A stretch of 64,000 nucleotides of DNA from Roseovarius bejariae (GTDB lineage: Bacteria > Pseudomonadota > Alphaproteobacteria > Rhodobacterales > Rhodobacteraceae), in assembly GCF_009669325.1 (NCBI RefSeq), contig NZ_SZWE01000001.1:1488402-1552401 (forward strand). Direction: 5' to 3'. The translations under genes and the position numbers were made by a program. Positions 33,421 through 42,903 of the stretch are shown here, one piece after another. Below the pieces are notes generated by a model, which saw only the letters and a program-made list of their open reading frames with translations, searched no databases and was not told where the DNA came from. Within the stretch, counting starts at the first letter, position 1. Every line of letters starts with the position of its first letter.

Positions 33421-34695
33421 TTACCCGCCCAGAAGTTCGTGCAGCGCCAGGGCCATGACCTCGGCCGATTGCATCATGTCCTCGATCCCCACCCATTCAT
33501 CGGGCTTGTGCGCAAGGTCCAGAACACCGGGCCCGTAGGCGATGCAGTTTTTCAGCCGCCCGATGCGGTCGATGTGTTTCTGGTCATAGGTGCCGGGGCT
33601 GACCACGTAGTCTGCCTCGCGCCCCATGACGCTTTCCACCGCGCGCGACACCGCCCCCACCACGGGTGCGTCGCGTTCCGTCATGGTCGGCAGGACGCGG
33701 AACAACTCCTTGAGTTCATAGTCGAACCCGGGTCGCCCGTCGCGCACGCGCTCCAGAACGGCGCGGATTTCGGCCTGCACCTCGTCGATGTCTTCCTCGA
33801 TCAGGAAGCGCCGGTCGATCACCATGCGGCAGCGGTCGGGCACACAGGCCGAGGGCATACCGGTGTAATCCTCTTCTTGCTCGGGTTCGCCGCCGTGGAT
33901 GGAGTTGATGTTGAGCGTGGATTGCCGCGCCCCTTCGGGAACCACGGGCATTTCTGTCCGCTTCCGGGCCAAGGCCGGAAACAGGCTGTCTTCCATTTCC
34001 GCCACAACCGCCCCCATGTGCCGGACCGCGCAATCCCCCAGAAACGGCATGGAGCCATGGGCGATCTCGCCCTTTGTTTCCACCTCGGCCCACCAGACGC
34101 CGCGATGTCCAAGGCAGATGCGATCCTTGTTCAACGGTTCGGGGATGATCACGTGCTGCACCCGTTCGAAATAGCCCTGTTCGGCCAGATAGGCGACGCC
34201 GCCGAACCCGCCCGATTCCTCGTCCGCCGTGCCGCTGATTTCAATCGCGCCCGCATAGTCGGGGCAGGTGGCGATAAAGGCCTCGGCGGCGATGATCGAC
34301 GCGGCCAGCCCGCCTTTCATGTCACAGGCCCCGCGGCCATAGATGCGGCCCTCTTTCACCTCGCCGCCGAAGGGGTCGGTCGTCCAGCCGTGGCCTACTT
34401 CGACCACGTCGATATGACTGTTGAAATGCACGCATTGGCCGGGGGCTTTCCCCTCGCGCCGCGCCACGATGTTCCAGCGGGGGTGTTTGTCACTGTCGCC
34501 GATGGCGCCCTCGGCGCGGATCAACTCGGTATGGAACCCCGCGCGCAGCAGGCGGCGGTCGAGGTAGTCGCAAATCTCGCGGTAATTGGCCCCCGGCGGG
34601 TTAAGCGTGGGAATGCGGATCAGGTCTTGGGTCAGGGCGATCAGGTCTTCGCGCCGCGCGGCGATATCTTCGTGAAGGCGCGCGCGGATGTCCAT
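33421..34695 (-). CDS. M20 family (ArgE/DapE-type) deacylase
   Basis: This cytoplasmic metallopeptidase-fold amidohydrolase of 424 residues has the first zinc site HFNSHIDVVEVGHGW, GACDMKGGLAASIIAAEAF, the catalytic Glu pair GTADEESGGFGG, and the C-terminal VSPGTYDQKHIDR site. These are the metal-ligand blocks of the ArgE/DapE/ACY1 group. The substrate (an N-acyl amino acid or similar) cannot be told from sequence. It begins 4 nt after the CoA-transferase stop, so they form one operon. Confidence 0.88.
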   Translation of the reverse strand: MDIRARLHEDIAARREDLIALTQDLIRIPTLNPPGANYREICDYLDRRLLRAGFHTELIRAEGAIGDSDKHPRWNIVARREGKAPGQCVHFNSHIDVVEVGHGWTTDPFGGEVKEGRIYGRGACDMKGGLAASIIAAEAFIATCPDYAGAIEISGTADEESGGFGGVAYLAEQGYFERVQHVIIPEPLNKDRICLGHRGVWWAEVETKGEIAHGSMPFLGDCAVRHMGAVVAEMEDSLFPALARKRTEMPVVPEGARQSTLNINSIHGGEPEQEEDYTGMPSACVPDRCRMVIDRRFLIEEDIDEVQAEIRAVLERVRDGRPGFDYELKELFRVLPTMTERDAPVVGAVSRAVESVMGREADYVVSPGTYDQKHIDRIGRLKNCIAYGPGVLDLAHKPDEWVGIEDMMQSAEVMALALHELLGG

Positions 34696-34698
34696 GGT

Positions 34699-35817
34699 TC
34701 AGCTCCCGTTATCTTCGCCCAGTTTGGGCGAGGGGCGGGCAAGGTTCAACTCGGCCCCCGAAAAGCGGAAAGGCGAGCGCACGCCGGGAACGCCATCCAG
34801 ATCGACGCGCATGTTTCGGGCCTTCACCTGCGGGTCGTCAAAGACCTCCTGCAAGTCATTTATCGGTCCGGCGGGCACGCCCTGCGCCTCGCAGGCGGCC
34901 AGCAGATCGGCCTTGGTGAAGGTGCTTGTGCGTTCGGTCAAAAGCGCATCGAGGCTTTCGCGGTTCGCGACACGGGCGGGATTGGTGGCGTAGTCCTCGT
35001 GCGTGGCCAGATCGGCACGCCCCAGAAGCTCGCAAAGACGCGCGAACTGCCCGTCATTCCCCACGGCGATGATGATATGACCATCGGCGCAATCGAAGAC
35101 CTGATAGGGGGAAAGGTTGGGGTGGTAATTGCTCAAGCGCCCCGGCGCGGTGCCGGTCGAGAGGTAATTCATCGCCTGATTGGCGGTGACGGACACCGCC
35201 ACGTCCAGCAGGGCCATGTCGATCTGTTGCCCCTGCCCGGTTGCGTGGCGTTGATGGAGGGCGGCCAGAATGGCGGTCGTGGCATAGACGCCGGTGAAGA
35301 CATCGGTGATCGCCACGCCGACCTTTGTGGGCTGGCCCTGCGGATCGCCGGTGATCGACATCAGGCCGGACATGCCTTGAATGATGTAATCATACCCGGC
35401 GCGGTGGGCATAAGGCCCGTCCTGACCGAACCCGGTGATGGAACAGTAAATCAGGCCGGGGTTGATCTCTTTCAGGCTGTCGTAGTCCAGTCCATACTTG
35501 GCAAGCCCACCCAGCTTGAAGTTCTCGATCACCACGTCGGCCTCGCGCACCATGTCGCGCACCTGCGCCTGCCCCTCGGGCGTGCGGAAATCCACGGTGA
35601 CACTGGATTTGCCACGATTGCAGGAATGAAAATAGGCCGCCGAGCGGTCATCCTCGCGGTCGATGAAGGGCGGGCCCCAGTTGCGGGTATCGTCGCCTGC
35701 GGGGCTTTCGACCTTGATCACCTCGGCGCCCAGATCGGCCAGCGTCTGACCGGCCCAGGGGCCGGCCAGAATACGGGCCAGTTCAATGACTTTCAGGCCG
35801 GCAAGCGGGGTGGTCAT
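34699..35817 (-). CDS. CaiB/BaiF family CoA transferase
   Basis: This class-III CoA transferase of 372 residues has the N-terminal LAGLKVIELARILAGPWAGQTLADLGAEVIKVESPAGDDTR, the NRGKSSVTVDFRTPEG block, VVIENFKLGGLAKYGLDYD and YCSITGFGQDGPYAHRAGYD, which covers the active-site Asp region. Family members move CoA between carboxylic acids. The ATG at 35817 overlaps the DsbA-like stop by 4 nt; longer frames run through that gene. Confidence 0.93.
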   Translation of the reverse strand: MTTPLAGLKVIELARILAGPWAGQTLADLGAEVIKVESPAGDDTRNWGPPFIDREDDRSAAYFHSCNRGKSSVTVDFRTPEGQAQVRDMVREADVVIENFKLGGLAKYGLDYDSLKEINPGLIYCSITGFGQDGPYAHRAGYDYIIQGMSGLMSITGDPQGQPTKVGVAITDVFTGVYATTAILAALHQRHATGQGQQIDMALLDVAVSVTANQAMNYLSTGTAPGRLSNYHPNLSPYQVFDCADGHIIIAVGNDGQFARLCELLGRADLATHEDYATNPARVANRESLDALLTERTSTFTKADLLAACEAQGVPAGPINDLQEVFDDPQVKARNMRVDLDGVPGVRSPFRFSGAELNLARPSPKLGEDNGS

Positions 35818-36488
35818 TCCTGGGCAAGCTCCGCCTCGACGATCTCCTTGAGGTCGGCGTAGGACATGTTGGAGTGTTTCTCGCCGTTGATGATCAGCGT
35901 CGGTGTGGCGTTGATCTCGTCCTCTTCGGCGTGTTGCTGGAACCACGCGACAAGGGCCTTGGCCTTGTCATTGTCTTGCAGGCATTGTTCGACCTGATCG
36001 TCGTCCAGACCTGCGGTCTTGCCGATCTTGCGCAGGTTGTTGGCGATCTCGACGGGATCGCCCGAGCCGATCCAGTCTTTCTGTTGCTTGTAAAGCATGT
36101 CGGCAATGCCGAAGAAACGATCCCCGCCATCACAACGCGCGATCATCGACGCCCAGAGGCCGAAGCGATCGAAGAACACGTCGCGATAGACGAATTTCAC
36201 ATCACCGTTGTCGATGTACTCGGCCTTCAGCTTCTTGCCCGGGCCTGTGTGGAAATTGGCGCAATGCGGGCATGTGAAGGAGGCGTATTCGACCACCGTA
36301 ACCGGCGCATCCTCGGCGCCCATGGTCATTTCCACGATGCCCGAGGTATCGACCGCCTCGTCGCTTTCCTGCGCGTTGGCCGCGCCAAGCGAGATGCCCG
36401 GTTCATTTGCCGGGGTGCTGGCCAGCCAATAGGCGGCGCCTGCGACGATGGCGAGGGCCGCGGCCCCGGTAAGGAGTTTGCGTTGCAT
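35814..36488 (-). CDS. DsbA family thiol-disulfide oxidoreductase
   Basis: This 224-residue periplasmic thioredoxin-fold protein has an N-terminal signal/anchor (LLTGAAALAIVAGAAYWLA), the active site CPHC in VEYASFTCPHCANFH, and the cis-proline loop NATPTLIINGE. It resembles the DsbA/BdbD (Thioredoxin_4) group that forms or isomerises disulfides. It follows the DUF721 gene on the minus strand, a frequent alphaproteobacterial pairing, and overlaps the CoA-transferase gene. Confidence 0.93.
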   Translation of the reverse strand: MQRKLLTGAAALAIVAGAAYWLASTPANEPGISLGAANAQESDEAVDTSGIVEMTMGAEDAPVTVVEYASFTCPHCANFHTGPGKKLKAEYIDNGDVKFVYRDVFFDRFGLWASMIARCDGGDRFFGIADMLYKQQKDWIGSGDPVEIANNLRKIGKTAGLDDDQVEQCLQDNDKAKALVAWFQQHAEEDEINATPTLIINGEKHSNMSYADLKEIVEAELAQE

Positions 36489-36503
36489 GTGCTTCCCTTT
36501 GTG

Positions 36504-37013
36504 TCAGCGTTTGGTCTTGGATAGTACGTTCCGCCCCAAGGCTTCAAGCGCATCGCGAAGCCCTGTGTCGCCCACTGGGGCGGCCAGCTCACTGGCGGCT
36601 CTGGTCACGGCCGGGTCGGGCTTGGCCGGGGCTTGCTTCTTGGGGCGGTGATCGAAACTGGCCTGCCCCTCGGCAAAGCCTGTGGGGGCGGTTTGGGTGA
36701 TGCGGATGCGCGAGATGGCGTTGTAGCCGTAAACCCCGTTCACCTTTTCGCGCAGTTGTTCCTTTTGCATTTCCAGCATCGGGGCCTGCGCGCCGGTGGT
36801 CAGGAGGGTCAGCGTCGCGCCAAAGCCTTGGCGACCGTATTTCACATCGACGGGGCGGGCGATGGCGGCCACGTCTTCGCCCACGATCTCGGGCCAATGG
36901 GTCAGCAGCCGCGATTGCGCGAAGCCACGCGTTTCCGAGGCCCGCCTGATGCGGTCCTGCAAGAGGTTCGCGGTGCGTTTGAAACCACGGGTGGTGGAAT
37001 CGCGGCGGGGCAT
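36504..37013 (-). CDS. DUF721 (DciA-like) domain-containing protein
   Basis: This 169-residue protein has the DUF721 core RRASETRGFAQSRLLTHWPEIVGEDVAAIARPVDVKYGRQGFGATLTLLTTGAQAPMLEMQKEQLREKVNGVYGYNAISRIRITQT. DciA proteins with this domain help load the replicative helicase in many bacteria; whether this alphaproteobacterial form does so is not established. The C-terminal tail is rich in Lys, Pro and Ala. It is divergent from mutY. Confidence 0.85.
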   Translation of the reverse strand: MPRRDSTTRGFKRTANLLQDRIRRASETRGFAQSRLLTHWPEIVGEDVAAIARPVDVKYGRQGFGATLTLLTTGAQAPMLEMQKEQLREKVNGVYGYNAISRIRITQTAPTGFAEGQASFDHRPKKQAPAKPDPAVTRAASELAAPVGDTGLRDALEALGRNVLSKTKR

Positions 37014-37093
37014 GGTGGACTCCTGTACTTGCGTCCTATCTTAGGGCATGTAACGGGCCATGCCAGCCCATAAGGCGCGATGAGGGATAACAC

Positions 37094-38173
37094 ATGCGTG
37101 ACGCCGCTTTGGACGTGCCGAAAGCCGCCGATCTGCTGGCGTGGTACGACCGCCACGCGCGTGATCTGCCGTGGCGGGTGTCGCCCGGTGACCGGGCGGC
37201 GGGGGTGGTGCCCGATCCTTACCGCGTGTGGCTGTCCGAAGTGATGTTGCAACAAACCACCGTGGCTGCCGTCAAAAGCTACTTTGAGCGGTTCACAACG
37301 CTTTGGCCCACGGTGGGCGATCTGGCCGCCGCCCCCGATGCGCAGGTCATGGGCGAATGGGCGGGGCTTGGATATTACGCGCGGGCGCGCAACCTTTTGA
37401 AATGCGCGCGGGTGGTGGCCAAGGAGCATGGCGGCACCTTCCCCACCACGCGCGAGGGCCTTTTGGCCCTGCCTGGCATCGGGCCTTATACCGCCGCCGC
37501 AATCTCGGCCATTGCCTATGATGCGCCCGAGGTGGTGGTGGATGGCAATGTCGAACGCGTGATGGCGCGGGTGCATGACATTCGCACCCCGCTTCCCGCC
37601 GCCAAGCCCGAGTTGACCGAGGCAGCTGCACACCTGACGCCGGACGCCCGCGCCGGGGATTATGCGCAGGCGGTGATGGACCTTGGTGCCACGGTCTGCA
37701 CCCCGAAAAGCCCTGCCTGTGGGGTTTGCCCGTGGATGGGGGCCTGCGCCGCGCGGGCCGCCGGGGTGCAAGCCGAGTTGCCCTTGAAGACCCCCAAGAA
37801 ACCCAAGCCAACCCGGCTTGGCATTGCCTATGTCGCGCGCCGGGAGGATGGGGCGTTTCTTTTGGAAACCCGGCCCGAGAAGGGCCTGTTGGGCGGGATG
37901 CTGGGCTGGCCCGGAAGTGCGTGGAACGAGGCCCCGGAACCGGCCCCGCCACTGGATGCGGATTGGCAGGACATTGGCGAGGAGGCCCGCCATACCTTCA
38001 CGCATTTCCACCTGCGGCTGACCATCCGTGTGGCGCGGGTGCCGCAGGGCGTCACACCTGACCGGGGTGATTACCTGCCCAAGACCGCCTTTCGCCCCTC
38101 GGATTTACCCACCGTCATGCGCAAGGTATTTGACCTTGCGCAAGGCGCGCTGGCAAAAGGTGACGCAGGTTAA
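37094..38173 (+). CDS. mutY: A/G-specific adenine DNA glycosylase
   Basis: MutY removes adenine paired with 8-oxoguanine. The 359-residue protein has the helix-hairpin-helix LPGIGPYTAAAISAIAYD, catalytic Glu/Asp regions (EVMLQQTTVAAV; VVDGNVERVMARV), the [4Fe-4S] ligand pattern C-x6-C-x2-C-x5-C in CTPKSPACGVCPWMGAC, and a C-terminal NUDIX-like domain (HTFTHFHLRL). It is complete and of usual size. Confidence 0.97.
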   Translation: MRDAALDVPKAADLLAWYDRHARDLPWRVSPGDRAAGVVPDPYRVWLSEVMLQQTTVAAVKSYFERFTTLWPTVGDLAAAPDAQVMGEWAGLGYYARARNLLKCARVVAKEHGGTFPTTREGLLALPGIGPYTAAAISAIAYDAPEVVVDGNVERVMARVHDIRTPLPAAKPELTEAAAHLTPDARAGDYAQAVMDLGATVCTPKSPACGVCPWMGACAARAAGVQAELPLKTPKKPKPTRLGIAYVARREDGAFLLETRPEKGLLGGMLGWPGSAWNEAPEPAPPLDADWQDIGEEARHTFTHFHLRLTIRVARVPQGVTPDRGDYLPKTAFRPSDLPTVMRKVFDLAQGALAKGDAG

Positions 38174-38209
38174 CCCCAGTTTCCAGTATCGCCCTTCGGA
38201 GAAAACCCC

Positions 38210-39352
38210 ATGATCCCCGCCACCCAAGTCGCCAAGTTCCGCAATGCCGTACCGTTCTGGATGTCGCTGCTCCTGGTGCCGGTCGCCATTCTCGGGGCGC
38301 TCAAGGGCGGGTGGACCGTTGTACTTTTGCCGGTGATGACGTGGTACCTGTTTTCAATCCTCGATGCCTTCCTCGGCCTCAACCTTGAAAACGCTGATCT
38401 GGAAACCGGCGAGGACCAGTTGAAGTGGTACAAGGCGATTACCCTGCTTTGGGCCCCCATTCAGTTCTGCCTTTTGTTCTGGATGGTCTGGTACGTGCCG
38501 GGGGCCGAGCATCTGTCGGCGCTGGAAAAGATCGTGCTGTTCTTTGGCGTGGGGGTGATCACCGGGACCGTGGGCATCGTCTATTCGCACGAATTGATGC
38601 ACCAAAAGGACAAGGGTGAGCGGTGGCTGGCCGACGGATTGCTGGCGATGGTGCTGTATTCGCATTTCCATACCGAGCATTTGCAGGTGCATCACCGCTA
38701 TGTCGGCACCCCGCGTGATGCGGTGACGGCGCGGTATAACGAAGGGTTCCACCGCTATTTCGCGCGGGTTCTGGGCGAGACCTATGCCTCGGCCTTCCGG
38801 GCGGAAAAAGCGATGCTGGCGCGCAAGGGGCTGCCGTGGTGGCACCATACGAACCCCTTCTGGAAATACTGGGCGCTTGATCTTTACATGATCGTGCTGG
38901 CGGTGCTTCTGGGCGGGTGGATTGGCCTGTTGCTGTTCGTCTGGCAGGCTTTCGTGTCGGTCTGGCAGTTGGAACTGACCAACTACGTCGAACATTATGG
39001 GTTGACCCGCAAACATCTGGGCGAGGGCAAGTATGAGCACGTCAAACCGCGCCATAGCTGGAACGCGGCGCATAAGGCGTCGAACTGGCTATTGATCAAT
39101 CTGCAACGGCACTCGGATCACCATTACAAGCCCGACCGGCGGTTCCCACTTTTGCAAAACTATACCGAGGCCGAGGCACCGCAGCTTCCCTATGGGTATC
39201 CGATCATGACCATGGCGGCGATGGTGCCGCCCATCTGGCGGCGGGTGATGAACCCGCGTGTGCGCAAATGGCGCAAGATGTATTACCCCGAGGTGAGCGA
39301 CTGGAAACCCTATAACAAGGCGCAAACCCCGATGCCGCGCGGGGCGTCGTGA
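38210..39352 (+). CDS. alkB: Alkane 1-monooxygenase (AlkB-type membrane di-iron hydroxylase)
   Basis: AlkB-type enzymes hydroxylate the end carbon of medium-chain alkanes in the inner membrane, taking electrons from rubredoxin. The 380-residue protein has about six hydrophobic segments and the histidine boxes HELMHQ (127-132), EHLQVHH (156-162), NYVEHYG (about 257-263) and LQRHSDHH (about 299-306). The second box normally reads EHxxGHH; here the glycine is valine. No rubredoxin or rubredoxin-reductase gene is in the window. The true substrate could be another hydrocarbon chain. Confidence 0.9.
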   Translation: MIPATQVAKFRNAVPFWMSLLLVPVAILGALKGGWTVVLLPVMTWYLFSILDAFLGLNLENADLETGEDQLKWYKAITLLWAPIQFCLLFWMVWYVPGAEHLSALEKIVLFFGVGVITGTVGIVYSHELMHQKDKGERWLADGLLAMVLYSHFHTEHLQVHHRYVGTPRDAVTARYNEGFHRYFARVLGETYASAFRAEKAMLARKGLPWWHHTNPFWKYWALDLYMIVLAVLLGGWIGLLLFVWQAFVSVWQLELTNYVEHYGLTRKHLGEGKYEHVKPRHSWNAAHKASNWLLINLQRHSDHHYKPDRRFPLLQNYTEAEAPQLPYGYPIMTMAAMVPPIWRRVMNPRVRKWRKMYYPEVSDWKPYNKAQTPMPRGAS

Positions 39353-39373
39353 GATAGGCTAAGGTTTTGGAAT

Positions 39374-39394
39374 GGTGCGCAATGAATGCGCACC
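39374..39394. repeat. Short palindrome GGTGCGCA-N5-TGCGCACC
   Basis: Perfect 8-base arms at 39374-39381 and 39387-39394 lie between the convergent alkB and glpK. There is no T-run. It may act as a transcript-end hairpin or be a copy of a dispersed intergenic palindrome; only one copy is in this window. Confidence 0.5.
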
Positions 39395-39421
39395 CTACGA
39401 AGTGGTCATACCCCCCGCGTT

Positions 39422-40930
39422 TCAAAAACTCAGCGTCGCATTCACCGCGCGTTTCCAGGCATCATATTTGCGGGCGCGGGTGGCCTCATCCATATCGGGC
39501 GTGAACTTGCGGTCCAGCGCCCATGTCTGGGCAAAGTCCTTTAGCCCCGGGTAAAGCCCCACCTGCATTCCCGCCAGCCATGCAGCACCTAGCGCGGTGG
39601 TTTCCAGAACCTCGGGGCGATCAACGGGCGCATCGATAATGTCGGACAGGAATTGCATCGCCCAATCGCTGGCACTCATCCCGCCATCGACGCGCAGGGT
39701 TTCGGCCCCGCCATCGCGCAGGGCCGCGCCGCCGTGGCTGGTCCAATCGCTGCGCATGGCCTCCAGCAAATCGCGGGTTTGATAGCCCACGCTTTCAAGG
39801 GCGGCGCGGGCGAATTCCTGTGGTCGGGAATTGCGTGTCAGGCCAAAAACAGCGCCCCGGCATTCGGCGTTCCAATAGGGCGCCCCAAGCCCGGTGAAGG
39901 CCGGCACCAGCACCACGTTTTGCGCGGGGTCCGCGGCCTCGGCCAAGGGTTGGGTTTCCGAAGCCTCGCGGATGATCTTGAGGCCGTCACGCAGCCATTG
40001 CACCACCGCACCGGCGATAAAGATCGACCCTTCCAGCGCATAGGTGGGCTTGCCATCCAGTTGATAGGCGATGGTCGTCAGCAGCCGGTTCTGCGACACA
40101 ACGGGCGTGTCCCCGGTATTGAGCAGGGCAAAACAGCCCGTGCCATAGGTGGATTTGAGCATCCCCGGCGCAAAACAGGCCTGCCCGACGGTGGCGGCCT
40201 GTTGGTCGCCCGCGACGCCGCGAATGGGGATTTCGCGACCGAACAGGTCATCGCGGACCATGCCGTAATCGGCGGCGCTGTCGCGCACTTCGGGCAGCAT
40301 GTTTTGCGGAATATCCAGCAACTCGCAGATGGTCGAACTCCACCGTCCCTTGCGGATGTCGTAAAGCAATGTGCGCGCGGCGTTGGTGGCGTCGGTGGCA
40401 TGAACCGCCCCCCCTGTCAGCTTCCAGATCAGGAAGGTATCGACAGTGCCGAACAGCAGCTCACCCGCCTCGGCCTGGGCACGGGCGCCTTCGACATTGT
40501 CCAAAATCCACTTGAGCTTGGTGCCCGAAAAATAGGGATCAAGCAAAAGGCCGGTGCGGTCTGTGACCATCTCTTCGTGGCCTTCGTCGCGCAATTCGCG
40601 GCACAGGTCGGCAGTGCGGCGATCCTGCCAGACGATGGCGTTATAAACCGGCTCGCCGGTTGTTTTGTCCCAGACAAGGGTCGTTTCGCGTTGATTGGTG
40701 ATGCCGATGGCCGTGATGTCGCGAACCCGCAGGCCCGCACGTTCGATCACCGCCCGGCATGTGCCAGCGGTGGTCGACCAAAGATCGTTCGGGTCATGTT
40801 CGACCCAGCCGGAATCGGGGTAGTGCTGGGTGAATTCTTCCTGCGCGGTGGCGACCAGTTTCATGTCTTGGTCGAACAGGATGGCCCGGCTGGAGGTGGT
40901 GCCTTGGTCGATGGCCAGAATATGGGTCAT
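39422..40930 (-). CDS. glpK: Glycerol kinase
   Basis: GlpK phosphorylates glycerol to glycerol 3-phosphate in the cytoplasm. The protein has 502 residues and the FGGY kinase motifs [70 protein letters not shown] and [18 protein letters not shown]. The ATG at 40930 is the family start; upstream extension is not supported. It follows the transporter genes but is separated from them by a strong terminator, so it probably has its own promoter. Confidence 0.97.
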   Translation of the reverse strand: MTHILAIDQGTTSSRAILFDQDMKLVATAQEEFTQHYPDSGWVEHDPNDLWSTTAGTCRAVIERAGLRVRDITAIGITNQRETTLVWDKTTGEPVYNAIVWQDRRTADLCRELRDEGHEEMVTDRTGLLLDPYFSGTKLKWILDNVEGARAQAEAGELLFGTVDTFLIWKLTGGAVHATDATNAARTLLYDIRKGRWSSTICELLDIPQNMLPEVRDSAADYGMVRDDLFGREIPIRGVAGDQQAATVGQACFAPGMLKSTYGTGCFALLNTGDTPVVSQNRLLTTIAYQLDGKPTYALEGSIFIAGAVVQWLRDGLKIIREASETQPLAEAADPAQNVVLVPAFTGLGAPYWNAECRGAVFGLTRNSRPQEFARAALESVGYQTRDLLEAMRSDWTSHGGAALRDGGAETLRVDGGMSASDWAMQFLSDIIDAPVDRPEVLETTALGAAWLAGMQVGLYPGLKDFAQTWALDRKFTPDMDEATRARKYDAWKRAVNATLSF

Positions 40931-40963
40931 GTCATTTATCCCCCGCGCGTCGTGTTGGTCATG

Positions 40964-40995
40964 AAAAAGCGGCCGCCAGAGGCCCCAGCGGCCGC
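40964..40995 (-). terminator. Intrinsic terminator after glpV
   Basis: On the minus strand GCGGCCGC (40995-40988) and GCGGCCGC (40976-40969) form a perfect 8-bp GC stem with an 11-nt loop, followed by TTTTT (40968-40964). It ends the glpD-glpS-T-P-Q-U-V transcript before glpK. Confidence 0.85.
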
Positions 40996-41093
40996 AGAGT
41001 AATCGGCCAGAGACATCTTGCAAGCGATGCCTTCCTTGCCGTCAGGGAGAGAAAAGGCCGGGACCACGCGGACGGCGGCCCCGGCCAATGGAC

Positions 41094-42815
41094 TTACTGC
41101 CAGCTGGCAACCAGTTCGTCATAGCTGACGGTGATCGGCTCTTCGTCCTCGTTGTCCAGTTTCGGCTTGGGCGCCCCGGGCTGTGACAACCAGTATTCGG
41201 CGCCTTCTTCGTCATTCATGGCCGGGCCGATGTCGCCCTGGATGCCGGCGCGTTCCAGACGTTCCATCACGCTTTCCATGTCGCCGCAGAGGCTATCCAG
41301 TGCCTCTTGTGCGGTTTTCGCACCGGACATGGCATCGCCGATGTTCTGCCACCAAAGCTGTGCCAATTTGGGGTAGTCGGGCACGTTGGTGCCGGTCGGT
41401 GACCACTGGGTACGGGCGGGGCTGCGGTAGAATTCCACGAGGCCGCCCAGTTTCGACGCGCGCTCGGTGAAGCTGTCGTGATTGATCGTCGACTCGCGGA
41501 TGAAGGTCAGGCCGGTATGCGCCTTCTTCACGTCCACGGTTTTCGACGTCACGAACTGTGCATACAGCCAAGCGGCCTTGGCGCGATCCACCGGGGTGGA
41601 TTTCATCAAGGTCCAGCTGCCCACATCCTGGTAACCGACTTTCATGCCGTCTTCCCAATAGGCGCCGTGCGGGCTGGGGGCCATGCGCCACTTGGGCGTG
41701 CCGTCTTCGTTCATCACAGGCAGGTCAGGCTTGACCGATGCCGCAGTGAACGCGGTGTACCAGAACATCTGTTGCGCCACGTTCCCCTGCGCAGGGACCG
41801 GGCCCGCCTCGGAAAAGGTCATCCCCATGGCCGAGGGCGGCGAGTAGTTCTGGAGCCACTCGATGGCTTTATCCACAGCGTAGACCGCAGCCGGGCTGTT
41901 GGCCGCGCCGCCGCGGGCCATGCAGGCGCCCACCGGCTGGCTGTTGTCGTTGACGCGGATGCCCCATTCATCGACCGGCAGGCCGTTGGGTTCGCCCTTG
42001 TCGCCCATCCCGGCCATGGACATCCACGCGTCGGTATAGCGCCAACCAAGGCTGGGGTCTTTCTTGCCATAGTCCATGTTGCCGAAGACTTCGCCTTCGA
42101 CGCCCAGGTGGCTCAGGTCGCGACCCGTGAAGAACTCGGCAATATCCTCGTACGCCGACCAGTTGACCGGAACCCCCAGATCATAGCCATAGGCCTCTTT
42201 GAAATCGGCCTTGTTCTTCTCGTCGTTGAACCAGTCGTAGCGGAACCAGTAAAGGTTCGCGAATTGCTGGTCGGGAAGCTGATACAGCTTGCCATCGGGC
42301 GCCGTGGTGAACTCGGTGCCGATGAAATCTTCTAGGTCGAGGCCCGGGTTGGTCGCGTCCGCCCCTTCGCCGCCCATCCAGTCGGTCAGGTTGCGCACTT
42401 GCTGATAGCGCCAGTGGGTCCCGATCAGGTCACTGTCGTTGACATAGGCGTCATAGATGTTCTGGCCCGACTGCATCTGTGTTTGCAGTTTCTCGACGAC
42501 ATCGCCCTCGCCGATCAGGTCATGGGTGACGTTGATACCAGTAATCGCCGTGAACGCCGGGGCCAGAACCTTGGCCTCGTATTCATGGGTGGCGATGGTT
42601 TCCGACACAACGCGGATGTCCATGCCCGCAAAGGGCTGTGCCGCGTCGATGAACCATTGCATTTCGGCCTCTTGCCCGGCGCGATCCAGCGCCGACAGCT
42701 CGCCGATTTCCGCGTCAAGGAACTCTTGCGCTTCCTCCATCCCGGCAAGGGCCGGTCCGGTCAGAAGCGACAAGGCAAGGCCCAGCGCGGTTGTGGATTT
42801 GAGGTTAAGGTTCAT
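41094..42815 (-). CDS. glpV: Glycerol ABC transporter substrate-binding protein GlpV
   Basis: GlpV is the periplasmic glycerol-binding protein of the GlpSTPQUV importer described in Rhizobium leguminosarum. The precursor has 573 residues with a signal peptide cleaved near GPALA-G, and a long class-II binding-protein body (LAPAFTAITGINVTHDLIGEGDVVEKLQTQMQSGQNIYDAYVNDSDLIG...LYQLPDQQFANLYWFRYDWF). The large size, beyond 500 residues, is typical of GlpV. A Shine-Dalgarno GGGAGGAAAG precedes the ATG at 42815. Confidence 0.93.
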   Translation of the reverse strand: MNLNLKSTTALGLALSLLTGPALAGMEEAQEFLDAEIGELSALDRAGQEAEMQWFIDAAQPFAGMDIRVVSETIATHEYEAKVLAPAFTAITGINVTHDLIGEGDVVEKLQTQMQSGQNIYDAYVNDSDLIGTHWRYQQVRNLTDWMGGEGADATNPGLDLEDFIGTEFTTAPDGKLYQLPDQQFANLYWFRYDWFNDEKNKADFKEAYGYDLGVPVNWSAYEDIAEFFTGRDLSHLGVEGEVFGNMDYGKKDPSLGWRYTDAWMSMAGMGDKGEPNGLPVDEWGIRVNDNSQPVGACMARGGAANSPAAVYAVDKAIEWLQNYSPPSAMGMTFSEAGPVPAQGNVAQQMFWYTAFTAASVKPDLPVMNEDGTPKWRMAPSPHGAYWEDGMKVGYQDVGSWTLMKSTPVDRAKAAWLYAQFVTSKTVDVKKAHTGLTFIRESTINHDSFTERASKLGGLVEFYRSPARTQWSPTGTNVPDYPKLAQLWWQNIGDAMSGAKTAQEALDSLCGDMESVMERLERAGIQGDIGPAMNDEEGAEYWLSQPGAPKPKLDNEDEEPITVSYDELVASWQ

Positions 42816-42903
42816 AGCTTTCCTCCCAGTTAGAACCAATCGTATCTTTGAGGATATTGAAGGTTGGCGCCCGGTCTCCTCCGCTCCCGGGCGCATGTCC
42901 GCC

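Noticed and set aside
33328-35862. 844-residue open frame on the plus strand
   Set aside because: It is the complement of the M20 deacylase and CoA-transferase genes. Its translation is rich in His, Gly and Arg with no family features, whereas the minus strand encodes conserved motifs.
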